NCBI RefSeq assembly: GCF_000002995.4
Contig: NW_025062479.1
Location: 1,509,721 to 1,573,720, forward strand
Direction of reading: 5' to 3'
DNA length: 64,000 nt
Origin: Brugia malayi
Lineage: Eukaryota; Nematoda; Chromadorea; Rhabditida; Onchocercidae
Shown here: positions 53,901-64,000 of the stretch, one piece after another
How the letters are laid out: each line of letters begins with the position of its first letter
Numbering within the stretch: the stretch's first letter is position 1
Position numbers and translations under genes: made by a program
Notes under the pieces: model-generated
What the model was told of the DNA's origin: nothing
What the model saw: only the letters and a program-made list of their open reading frames with translations
The model's database searches: none

Positions 53901-55436
53901 TGTGTATATTTACTTGCTTAGTGATATGTGATTAGTGAAATAAAGTTGCAATTGTAACAAAGAGAGAAATATTGAAGTTGTTTACAAATTTTTTATTTAT
54001 ATTATTACTACAAATTTTGGATAAATTATGGGTAATTATTTAGCAATGCATAAATTAACATTTTACTATCCTAAATTAATTACAAATTTAAAACAATATT
54101 ATAGACATACCTCCATCAATATTAAGCGTCACAATAGCAGGTGGCTTCTTTATGGTCATTCAAATCGGTCGTCGAAGTTTTATTGCTCCCGTTGGGGGGA
54201 TGAATATTATGATGACGATGGTAAACGGAAATGATGGTGGCAGCAATTGGTAGGAGTAAAAATAGAAGTAGGAGTAAGAAAGAATACTGATAGTAGTAGT
54301 TAGTAGTAGTAGTAGTAGTAATATAATAGTGAATTTAGGGTTTGACAAAGAAGCATAGAGAGCCGTGCTTGGTTTATTGAGATCAATATAGTAGCAGAGT
54401 TCGAAATAGCACAACAGAATAAAATGGAAGTGTGAAGGAGTAGAAATGTTGAAATGGATGGATATAGGGAAGGGAAAAAGAAGAGAGGTGGGGACAAGCA
54501 TCATGCTTGAGATTTGACCCAGAAGTATCTAATTAATTATTACAATTGTTTATAGGGTATACATATATTAGTTAAAGAAGAAGAAAAGAAAAAAGAAATA
54601 AAATGAAATAAAATTGGGAATGAAATTTTGTGAAATAAATTGAAGAAAAAGATGAAAAGATTTAACACTTATATTATTACATTGATAATAGCTATGTAAT
54701 TTGAATCGAAAATTTTTAGCTTACACTTTTGCTGCTGCTAAATGTGATAACACATTACATAGTAAAGTTTAAAGTAACTGCATGAAGTATCTAAACATTC
54801 CATGCTAATAAAATAATTTGAAATTACTGCTATTATTATTGTGTTATATTACTGCATTATATTTGGTTAATGATGGAATATTTTCTAGAATTTTTTATCT
54901 TTTCATCTTTAATTTCTAATAACACTTTGGGGAGTAATACAATAGTGAAGGAAAAGAACAGGAGGTAAATATTCATTGAAATGCTAATAGGTAATCTATA
55001 AGTTTAAAATATTCTAATTGTTTTGTTTTGTGTCTTCCTTCATTTCAGAACCCTTATTATGCTTACCTCTCTCTTTTTTCCCCTTTTCTTTCATTCTCTT
55101 TCTTTTTCCGTTAACGTGAAACAATGTAATTTTTGTTATTCTATCTCCAAGCATTAAAGAATGCTTGTGAAGTCTGATTAGTTTGTCTTCGGGACACTTA
55201 ATCCTAATGAGGAAGTGCTCTCAGAATAATAATCTGAAATTTTGATTGAGCTCAGTTCTGTAGCATTTGGAAAGCGGAATATTGGTAATTCAAAACAAGT
55301 CATTTGGGATTACTTGAATGAAATCCGCAGTTTAATAAAAATAACACAACGACCAGTTTAAGCAAGTGCTATTATTTATTTTATTATAAAAAGCACGATT
55401 TCTCAATACTTCAATTTTATTAATTCTCGCTGATTC

Positions 55437-55480
<44 letters not shown>

Positions 55481-58400
55481 GGTTGGGAAGAATTTAATAG
55501 GTTTTTGAATTTTGAATAGATATGAAATAATTTCGCATTCACTGAGAATTTGTTGTTAATGGAATATGTATAGTTGAAAAAGTGGACGGAAATATTGTGA
55601 AAGAAGAAATTGTCTGAATGTAATAGTGATTGATTAAATATGATGTATTACATATGCTGCTGTCATTAAGCATTGTGCTTTCATATGCATGTCAGAATTT
55701 GAAAAGATAAAACCTCTCTTTATGAATCCCGAATTAAAGAATTCAGAGCTAGTTACTAATAATTGGATAAGTCAGAACGGTTTTTTTTTTTTAAATTAAT
55801 TATCAATGTTTTAAATTATCAACGTCTAGATTTTAGCTGGTTTTCAAGATTGCCAAATTTATAATTTGAGATATTGTCTTCATTATATAATAGAGGGAGC
55901 ATTTCAGTATTCATTATTTCGATTAACTATTAATAGGTCAGATGGTGGTTTACTGTCATTTTCTTTTCAGACAAAAATTGAAAAGTAGATTTTTTCTTCT
56001 AATGTTTGCAAAAACTTTTTTGCCAGCATGAAATATGCTTTAGAGAGGAAGATTCAAAAGACTCTGGGGAAATTGAAATGTTTTCCTGAATGAGGGTAAA
56101 CTCCAAAAGAAAGGAAAAAAATGAAAGAAATAAAAAGCCTTTTGAGAGTTTAAGAATTTGTTAATAACGGATCACCAAAATTCACTAAAAGAGGACCTTT
56201 TCTTCTTTAAATATCAAGAAAATTGTCTTTTCATTTTCTCTACTTTTACACTTGATTTATTCCTTTCATTAAATAATATTACTCAATGTTGACCTTATCA
56301 TTAATCAATTTGATGGTTTAGCACGAAGATTTGTGTGATACGTCACACCATTGTTGTAGTGCATCACTTGTTCTTTTTTTTTCTCGCATTTGAAGCCAAA
56401 CAGTAATCATTTTTAAATTCCACTTTCTCGAAAACTCAAATTTTGAAAAAACATCAACTGAAATTTCAAAGTGTTATTTCAATTAATGTTCACTAGTAAC
56501 TAAATGATCGAGGATTATAATGCACATATCACTGAGAAATACTTTTCCAGGAAGTGCATGCAATTGTTGAAGATCTTTCGCTAAAACTTGGAACATCTGG
56601 TGAAAAATGGTTACAATCAGCAACAAAAAAGCCGAAATATTTCGAATTTACACCGGTCGAGCTCTATGCAATCACAGAAAGAATGAAATTAGCTGAACCA
56701 ACAACAAATGGCACGTTATTTTTTTGATAACAAAATTTTTTTTTTTTTTTGTCATAGTTTTCCGATTCATGATGTGCTATGTAGTAAGAAAAGAATAGGA
56801 AGAATATTGAATTAGTTAGCGTTTTTCTTTTTTTTTTCTTCGAAAAAAGCACTTCTTCCCAAAGGAAAAGATTGCAAAATTGTTTTCATGAAAGGAACTA
56901 TATTCTTCAAGAAATTGATGTAAATCAGATTTTTATCTTTGAGGTGACGGGAAAACGGATGTTGCAAATTATGTAGAATTTTTACATAATGTTCGAAATT
57001 TAAAAGTTCGAGGTGCTCGAGGTTATGTCGGTACATCGAATATCATATGGAATTCCTTACCATTTGGTCTTAATCTATGCAAAAATATCACAGCATTATG
57101 GGTAGGTTTTACATTAGTAACAGTTTTTTGAATATAAAAACGATATAAATTATGAGTGAATCTTCAGTTGATTGGTATATTAACATCTGCAAAAGTTTCA
57201 GATAAGCGATTTTGATGTACGCATGATTCATGACTTATATTCGGTGCGTAATACATGTAAACGGGTCGTCATCCATTATTCCATGAAAAAACTTTCAGTT
57301 AGTTTTGTTTCTCAATTCAATTAATCGGTTACCGATATTCATCTGAGGATTATAATTCCTGTCATGGTTGTGTAAGGATAAAATAATAGTTACATCTGTC
57401 GATTTTTCTGAATCATGAGTGTATTTTTTTTTTTTAAAGGATTTCTTCCTAGAACCCAATGAGATGTTGCCATTTGAGAATCAAGAGAAATGGTCTTCTC
57501 TTGAAGAAGTTGATTTTTCATTCAACGAACTTGAAGAGATTGATGAAAGCATTGTAAGTTTCAAAATTTTCTTACGAAAAACAGTTAGCGTAATTTTGTA
57601 TTTGTGATTCGATCAGTGATTTTTGAACCGTCACCTTGTTTCAGATGACAACTTAATTTGATTTATCGAATTTATCTTTTTGAGGATTTCATGTAATACT
57701 ATTCAGATTTAATTTTCAGAGTTTGTTAAGTTTGGTAAGGAAGATGAACTTATCGCATAATCTTCTGCGAGGTATTGGAGATCACTTGCAACATCTCACA
57801 ATGTTAACTGAACTTAATGTTTCACATAATGCTATTGAAGATTTGGATTTATGGTATATGAAACTGGGTAATGTAAAACGCTTGTATCTTGTTGGCAACA
57901 AAATATCTGCATTGAATGGTATCTTTACTTAGATTAGTTAGGTGAATAAATTATAATCATGCTTAGTATAATTTCTAGAATTATAAACTTGCGTGAATAG
58001 TGCTTTATTTATTTGTTTATTTATTTTTTATTGATGACTATTATTTCGTAATTTCATTTCTCCTTTAAAAGTGATTTGTTTTTACAGGACTGCATAAGTT
58101 ATATTCCTTGGAGTTTTTGGATTTAACCGATAACGTTATTGCTTCTCCCGATGATATTCGAGCAGCTGGTATTCTCCCTTGTTTAGATCATCTAATTTTG
58201 CGGGGCAATCCAATCCGACAAGTCATTGAATACAGAATAAAAGTTCTAGAGCACTTCGGCGAACGAGCTATTGAGGTTGTTGATTTGATTCGAATTTTCA
58301 TTAAAAGAATAAAAAACGAATGTTTTTCTGCATAAAAGTTTTCAAAAAAAAAAAAGATTAATCAAATATATATGAACATAACTTGCTATCTGGCCACTGA

Positions 58401-58696
58401 GTGGCCAAGTAGTTCTCATGAATAGGATGTGACCACCATTAGCAAGTGCAGTTTGTACGTGTGCTTGGACTTGATTAGTTCTAAATACCGTTTACACTTA
58501 ATTGTTTAGAATATTGTAGGTGAAATTGGACAGCAGGAAACCTGATCAACGTGAAGTGGATACGGTAGCAGTTCGTTTAGCATTACGAAAAGCACGAGAA
58601 GAGAAAGAAGAACAGACTCGAAAAAAAGCATTGGGAATCGATGAAAGAACGAAGTTAAACTTGAAATTTTTTTTACTTCTTGGAAAATTTTTCTAG
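44925..58696 (+). CDS. nisch: nischarin (PX domain plus leucine-rich repeats)
   Basis: Ten exons: 44925-45020, 45329-45469, 45689-45832, 56551-56710, 56944-57101, 57202-57297, 57440-57553, 57720-57918, 58088-58275, 58520-58696. They join in phase to 490 residues. A PX domain at about 20-127 has the phosphoinositide-binding motif RRYSDF (49-54) and the proline stretch LPPKK (70-74). The nischarin-specific linker follows (FTPVELYAITERM; then YVGTSNI, matching the family's FGTSNI). Leucine-rich repeats span about 275-415 (MNLSHNLL, LNVSHNAI, LYLVGNKISALNG, LDLTDNVI), then the family cap (YRIKVLEHFGERA) and a basic helix. Nischarin binds PI3P on endosomes and restrains Rac/PAK-driven migration in mammals. 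The product ends where the mammalian short forms end; the long C-terminal half of human nischarin (about 1,500 residues) is absent. The 10.7-kb third intron hosts another gene, and the next intron appears to use a GC donor. Confidence 0.92.
45884..46018 (+). other. alternative terminal exon of nischarin giving a PX-only product
   Basis: After the PX exon ending at 45832 a 51-base stretch (GTTAGT...AGCTAG) is followed by 44 open codons, VGVYKLQDSFFRTSEERNVR to ...RWRKDEVL, then TGA. It joins in phase 0 to the PX exon and looks coding in composition. The main form instead splices from 45832 to 56551, as shown by homology (HFLDFQEY then EVHAIVEDL). A short PX protein of about 171 residues would result. 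Confidence 0.4.
46228..46233 (-). terminator. candidate poly(A) signal of the TMEM121-family gene
   Basis: AATAAA on the minus strand about 380 bases after the stop codon at 46612-46610. Assigned by position. Confidence 0.35.
46610..52467 (-). CDS. TMEM121/CECR6-family multi-pass membrane protein, nested in the nischarin intron
   Basis: Seven minus-strand exons: 52467-52428, 48897-48638, 48282-47988, 47880-47786, 47649-47428, 47153-46986, 46840-46610. All junctions agree in phase and give 436 residues. Family landmarks in order: DFYYLTVLKDN followed by a membrane span (about 169-185), YTWIGWFLYSIVLAGKVAV (TMEM121: YAMILWFLYIFVLEIK), LYLIYLMTTITFDLIDT before FLDLLW, WDLPFWLDITILLLSCVNLI, and ASILMIKNVAMIYLAV (TMEM121: AIFVGKNVVALAT). 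Roughly six hydrophobic segments are seen. The first 100 residues are acidic and family-unspecific (EEAIEENEEER), and the tail is short and polar. TMEM121 proteins are poorly characterised, so no biochemical role is claimed. The tiny first exon (13 codons, Ile-rich) and its 3.5-kb intron are the least certain part; the exon at 48897 lacks an ATG, so some upstream exon is required. The whole gene lies inside the 10.7-kb nischarin intron. Confidence 0.85.
48476..48502. repeat. (TA)n microsatellite
   Basis: TA run in the intron of the TMEM121-family gene between its second and third exons. Confidence 0.9.
50976..51110. repeat. (TG)n/(TATG)n/(TA)n compound microsatellite
   Basis: About 130 bases of TA, TATG and TG repeats inside both the nischarin intron and the first TMEM121-family intron. 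Two overlapping open frames here are repeat translations rich in Tyr/Val/Cys. Confidence 0.9.
52178..52211. repeat. (TATG)n/(TG)n microsatellite
   Basis: Short mixed TATG and TG run about 220 bases downstream (in minus-strand sense) of the proposed first TMEM121-family exon. Confidence 0.85.
54290..54320. repeat. (TAG)n trinucleotide repeat
   Basis: About ten TAG units with one extra T, in the nischarin intron. Confidence 0.9.
55441..55479. repeat. 39-base A homopolymer
   Basis: Uninterrupted run of A, the longest in the window, preceded by TTCCAGC and followed by CGG. No target-site duplication or retrocopied sequence was recognised beside it. Confidence 0.95.
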
Positions 58697-61044
58697 CATT
58701 TAATTCTTGGAAGATTTCCATGATAAGAATTAGAAAATATTTTTACTATTTATGAAACCATGCAGAAATTATCGGTAGCGGAATGAACAATTATTGCCAT
58801 GAAATTAGATCTTTCACTAAACTAATTCGTGGACCAAAAAAAAAAAAAAAGAAATTTTTATTGCAGATATTTATCCGACAAAGATATAAACTCTCCAATT
58901 TGTTCACTATAAGGGATGATCAGATTCAAACGAAGTTCTTAATATTACATTACGAAAGTATTACTTATTTTGTGGTACAACGTTGAAAGTATTTAGATTA
59001 TTATTTGTCCCACAGAATTTATTTGATTTTTATATTTTATTCGTTTTATCATGTCTTTCATGTATAATGCAGAAGAATAATTTTTGTTCCCTTTATTCAG
59101 AAGTTTTTTCTTTCGTGTTCTTTGTTAAATATTAAAAGAGATGATGAGTTAAGTAAATGCATCATTTACTGTACTTATTTCTTATTTATATTTTTCTATT
59201 TCTTACCTTTTCTCATAAAAGTAACATCTCATTTTACTAATTCAGTTGGTAGGTGAATTCGCAATAGTTTTTTTTTTTTTTTTCCTAGGACTTATGTTTG
59301 ATCATGTATACTTTATTTTTTGTAACTAAATTCTTTCCATTATATGGAATATCTAAATAATCTGGGTATTTTGGTGATGGTTTGGATGAAACAAGCAACG
59401 ACATGTTAAGTTATTTTTTAAATGATTAATCATCTTTTGGAAGTTTTTTTTTTATTCCACATTATATATAAAAATGCTTGTATTAACTCTCATTGTGTTA
59501 TCATGTATCGGTGTATTATATATGCATGGATATAGGTCGGTAAAATGTGCATAAAGTTATATTTTTGGATAAAATTATAAAATTATCACAGTAATATCAT
59601 AATCAATTATATATATCTTCGAATGATTATTTGTAGAGATGTAACTGATATCACGAAGACATTACTTGTCTACAAATTTGCTAAGTTTGAAAGACTAATT
59701 CATTAATTCAAAAAATCAAGTAAATTGATACGCTATGTAATCACATGCTCAAGTAGTAAGCGAAACTTGATGATTACATTGCGGTATTTAATAAATGTTT
59801 TAAAAATAAACAATTTGCGCTTTATTCCGCCTTTGTATGATTGATAGTCCATAAGTGATACTTAATATATCATAAACTCATCAATCTTAATGCATGTAGA
59901 ACGGGGTTGAAAAGTAAGACTGAATGTACCATTTATGGTTAGATTTATTAATTGTTTTAATGTATAAATCCAAAGATTTTAATTCTTATTTATCTTTATT
60001 TAAGATTTAATTTTTAAATCATTATTGGAATATTATCATAATATTTATAGATTTGTCCCTCTATAATTCCTCTATCCTTGTTGCTGCTATCGATGCCTTT
60101 CTTCAAATTAGTAGTACTACTGCTCCTGTCATCACTGATAACCAATAGTGATTGTTTTTTTACTATGATATTGAATCAACGACTTATGATAGAAATTTTG
60201 AAAAGATTTCCATTACATATGTGAAGCAAGAAATTATTAATTTAAATTCTATTGTCTTTAAATTTTAAACTAACTTTTTTAAGTAAAGTTATTTCTTTTA
60301 TTGCTTACTTAAATTAGATGTAAAGAAGAGTTAAAGTTTGTACTGCATCAACAATTTTTGCTGAAAATGTAATCGTTGGTTGGTAGTGCTAATTGATGAA
60401 TGTTATGGATGATATTATAGGAATAAAAATTAAATTCTTTGGAAATTACATTGTTAAGTGAGAAAATTTTAACTTGATATAATCCGAAAAAATGAATTTT
60501 AATTCTGTGATTTTAGGTTAATAATTATCATGATTAATTATTTATTTAACATAAGCTGTTATCTGACTACAAGCAAATTATACATTAGTCATAAACCGTT
60601 TTTCCTGAAACGCTTTGCAACATGACTTTAAATTGTCTTGTTTAATTAAGTTTTGTAATTCAGGTCGGTTATTGCTATGCGCTAAACCTTTGAATTGTAT
60701 ATGTTGCACTTCTTACTACAATTATCTAGATGAAATTTGACAAATTCTTATTATATTCTAAAAATTCATCCATAAATAACGATTGAATGAAATTTGGATC
60801 TATTGAAATCTTTCTAGTTTGATTACTAATCTAAAATGAAATTAGTAAACATAAAAATTATAATAAAATGATAGAAAATTCATCCAGTTTGCAATTCTTA
60901 AAAAATAATTTAAATAATTTATGAAAATTTCCTGATGATAAAATACATCAAAAATTTTTTTAGAATATACATCAAATAAATTTTCAGCAAAGAATTACAA
61001 ACCAGGTAACATTTAAGAAAGAAATGAAGAATACCAATAATTTA

Positions 61045-61275
61045 TCAGGTAATTTTCATTTTCATTTTTATAAGATGAAATATCACGATTAAGGTTGCAA
61101 TTGCTATTGATGATACAGAATGCATGATGGTTTGTTTGATTTTGTATTTGAGAATAGATTTGCTCCCGTGAGAAAACATCACCTCATCAATTATAAGGCG
61201 GTCTTCGTCAGTCAGCACCGTAACTGAGTAAATAAAAGCTTTTACCTCTTTGTTGATGTATTCACATTGCGCCAA
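61045..61275 (-). CDS. open frame with a hydrophobic C-terminus, unproven
   Basis: A minus-strand frame of about 75 codons reads AQCEYINKEVKAFIYSVTVL, then an acidic stretch (TDEDRLIIDEVMF), and ends with a hydrophobic segment SSIAIATLIVIFHLIK. Unlike its neighbours it is not low-complexity. It has no ATG at its left end, so it would need an upstream exon, and internal GAG|GTAAAA could be a donor. It may be a last exon, a gene remnant, or chance. No family recognised. Confidence 0.2.
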   Translation of the reverse strand: MAQCEYINKEVKAFIYSVTVLTDEDRLIIDEVMFSHGSKSILKYKIKQTIMHSVSSIAIATLIVIFHLIKMKMKIT

Positions 61276-61697
61276 CTTGTTACTACACTTTGTTTCATAT
61301 ATAGAAATTTTGAAACTAAATAATTCAAAAAAATTCCAATGTATATTAATTCAAAAAAAAAAAAAAAAATATTATTACCATCTTAAACTCCAAAAAAAAG
61401 AAAAAAAAAACTTTTTTTTTTCAAACAAACAAAATATGATTTATTTATGGTAGAGCATTTTTGAGATAAAAAAGATTAACTAATTGTTATGAAATTAATT
61501 TGGAATTCATTTTGATTCTAACAAAATTAATCATGGATGTTTAACTTTCAAATAAGTTCTCCTGTTGAAAATTTAATTTAATTATAGATATAAAATTTGT
61601 TCTTGTAAATGGAAATTTGACATGAAACCGTATGAAGTTTATTTTAGAATGAAAATTGTTCATCATAAATCATAAAAATGAAAAATTTGTCCTAAAG

Positions 61698-61716
61698 ATA
61701 TATATATATATATATT

Positions 61717-61749
<33 letters not shown>

Positions 61750-61750
61750 G
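61698..61750. repeat. (AT)n microsatellite, self-complementary
   Basis: About 50 bases of AT with two phase slips; able to form a cruciform or hairpin. Confidence 0.95.
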
Positions 61751-63044
61751 TATACTTAAAGGATCGATCAGGTTGGCCTATGTTTATTCCGGTCAAGTTT
61801 TCAGTATATGACATTCCTTGATCCATATAATCCGCTATGCAAATTTTCCTCATCAGTAATTAACTTCTGTGACAGTTCCGTTATATGTGATTAGTTTAAC
61901 TTATTAAACAAAAATATATTGTTTTCAGCAAAAAATTATAATTTCAATCAAAACTATAATTCAAAAAGAAAAGAAAAAGAAGCTAAAACAATGCAAGAAT
62001 GATTAAATTTTTTTTCTTTTAATCAAATAAATCAATTAAAGAATATAAATGTGCCATAGCTATAATGTAAATAATATTATTTTGTTTTATTAGTTTTACT
62101 AATTCAACAATTATAATGACAAATAATCGAAAGTAATTTATCAATTGTACTAATTTAACAATTACAATACGACTAATAAAGACTATAATTCAAAGAGAAA
62201 CTATAATTTCAATAATTCAAAGAGGAAAAAAAAACGAAGGCTGAAACAATGCAAGAATAATCAATTTTTTTTTTCTTTTTTAAATCAGAATTACCTGCAA
62301 AACAAGGATAGACCAATTTATCAATTCGAATAATTTCATTTTTTCAAGAGGAAAGAAAATTGTTTTGAAAATAGTTACATTTTTTATTTATTCTTCTCTC
62401 CCATTCTCTTTTTTTTAATTTAAAATATTACAAAACAAAAAAAAAAAAAAAAAAAAAAAAAAAAGAAGATAGCCCCTAAATGTTAATATCACCTGTAAAA
62501 TGACAATAATAAAGCATGAAGTATGTTCTGCTAGTCTACACTTTACTATTCTTATATGTCACATAAGTCAGCTGTGATTTCTTTGCTACCATATTAACAC
62601 CAACTTATCATTAAAAGAGATATGAAAGAGAAGAAATAAGGATGAAAAAGAGAAAAAGAAGAGAGAGGGAGAAAAAAAGATTAGTTAATTATATGAAAAA
62701 AAAAAAAAAAAAAAGAAAAATTAAAATATGATACTATTTACTTAATAATGAAAAAAAGAAAAAACAATGAAAACTTTTTCAATCTTAATTAAATTGTAAA
62801 ATTTTTTGCTAATTATTAATTACATTCAAACAAAAAATAAAGATTAATCCAAATAAATGAGACTAAAAATTTTAATAAATTTAGCAAAAAAAGAAAGAAA
62901 AAAAAAAAAAAAAAGAGAAAAAAGAAAGAAGATAATAACAACAAAGAAAGAGTAGCCGGATAAGGTTAAAAGACGCGCCTGTTCATTCCTATCTATTGAG
63001 ACAGATAGCATTTATATCCCAACCAGAAACTTCTAAATCACAAA

Positions 63045-63091
<47 letters not shown>

Positions 63092-63102
63092 ATGTATGTG
63101 TA
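63045..63102. repeat. (TG)n(TATG)n microsatellite
   Basis: TG run followed by TATG units, in gene-free DNA. Confidence 0.95.
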
Positions 63103-64000
63103 TTCATGTGGCATGTTAAAGAGGTATTAGATCAATGTATAGTTCAAGAGTTGAAAACCTCCTGACGCCATCAGTCAACAGATCATTTTCTTCTTCCTTA
63201 TTTCTGTCCACTATAAAAAAAAGAAAAAAAAATGCCATTCAATTTAGCATTCATATTACATACGCCTGTTTCATACGTATGTTTTATTCACTTTTTTTTT
63301 TTTTTTTAAATTTATTTCTATTTTTAGACTATTTTAGAGCAATAATTTAGAAAAAAAAAAAAAAAAAACAAAAACGATTTATCTCTATTGTATTATTTAT
63401 TTATTTGTTTGTTTGTTTGTTTTTTTTTTTTTTTTTTTTTTTCATACAACGATTATTAGAGAATGAAAAAAAAAAAAGAAATGAAAAAAAAAAAAAAAGA
63501 ATTGAAACTTTTTTAATAAATGATTCAACGAACTTCATGTTATGCTACAGTCACCCTCACTCAAACATACTTTCGTTTTACACTGTACGTTGAAAAATGT
63601 TGAAGAAAGAAAAGATGGAAACGAAAATTTAGAAAAAAAATTATATAAAATTTAGTATTAAAATACAATATTTGTTTTGCTTACCTTTTTTCTTCTCTTT
63701 CTTCCTCTCTTTCTTTCTCTTTTTTTTTTTTTTTTTTTTATAACAAAATTTCAATTATTTCCTATTTTTGAGCAATAATTTTATTCAAAAATAAAATAAT
63801 TAGTCTGAAAAAAAAAAAAAAAAGACGAGAAAACTTGATGAAATAATAGCAAATATATACAAATACGAATAATAGATCATAATATTTATTCATTATGTAA
63901 AAATTTATTTTATATTCATTTCATATTTTAGTATGAATTAATAATGGAATATTTAATAATTATTTTTACATAATAAAATATTGATTTATTGGTAAAAGAC

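Larger units (their letters stand above)
52468..56550. other. remainder of the nischarin intron
   Basis: A+T-rich DNA upstream of the TMEM121-family gene on the minus strand, so it probably carries that gene's promoter. It holds a (TAG)n run and a 39-base A tract. No further exon was supported on either strand. Confidence 0.55.
58697..64000. other. right-hand stretch without a supported gene
   Basis: Starts with the nischarin 3' region (an AATAAA occurs at about 59790, far from the stop) and continues as A+T-rich DNA with microsatellites and A/T tracts up to 25 bases. One open frame with non-repetitive composition is listed separately. Confidence 0.55.

Noticed and set aside
1..64000. CRISPR arrays, rRNA, tRNA, Wolbachia or mitochondrial insertions, intact transposons
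   Set aside because: Looked for and not seen; no direct-repeat/spacer arrays, no cloverleaf with a convincing T-loop, no bacterial-type uninterrupted genes, no terminal inverted repeats flanking a transposase.

Overview
The window looks like nuclear DNA of a nematode, most likely a clade III (spirurid/filarial-type) parasite. The sequence is very A+T-rich, full of long A and T runs and short tandem repeats. Every recognisable gene is cut into many short exons with GT..AG introns ending in the nematode-like TTT(C/T)AG. The protein set is animal (non-muscle myosin II, nischarin, a TMEM121-family membrane protein, an EGF-type ligand). No operon, phage, CRISPR, rRNA or convincing transposon was seen. 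The organism call is inference; the exon structures were read directly from the sequence and checked for reading-frame phase.

Layout. 1-424 (minus): two 3' exons of an unrecognised gene that runs off the left edge. 425-11.3 kb: no supported gene, only low-complexity DNA, microsatellites and a G+C-rich island at about 10.75-10.93 kb that could be the promoter/5' end of the next gene. 11.9-25.5 kb (plus): a near-complete non-muscle myosin II heavy chain, 36 exons joined in phase to 1,962 codons; only the first exon with the start codon is uncertain. 28.7-29.7 kb (plus): a two-exon secreted Pro/Ala/Tyr-rich repeat protein of unknown role. 31.8-41.7 kb (plus): a six-exon, 362-residue membrane-anchored EGF-type ligand resembling LIN-3/Spitz. 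44.9-58.7 kb (plus): a nischarin orthologue, PX domain plus leucine-rich repeats, split by a 10.7-kb intron. Inside that intron, on the minus strand (52.5-46.6 kb), lies a complete TMEM121/CECR6-family gene. 58.7-64 kb: no supported gene.

The genes do not form a pathway cluster. Several touch related cell biology: actomyosin contractility (myosin II), integrin/Rac-linked cytoskeletal signalling and endosomes (nischarin), and EGF receptor signalling (the EGF ligand). This is what is known of the families, not evidence that the locus acts as a unit. The points most worth a second look are the nested opposite-strand gene, an alternative PX-only end of nischarin, a probable GC-AG intron, the unusual N-terminal half of the EGF ligand, the repeat protein, and a possible internal first exon in the myosin gene.
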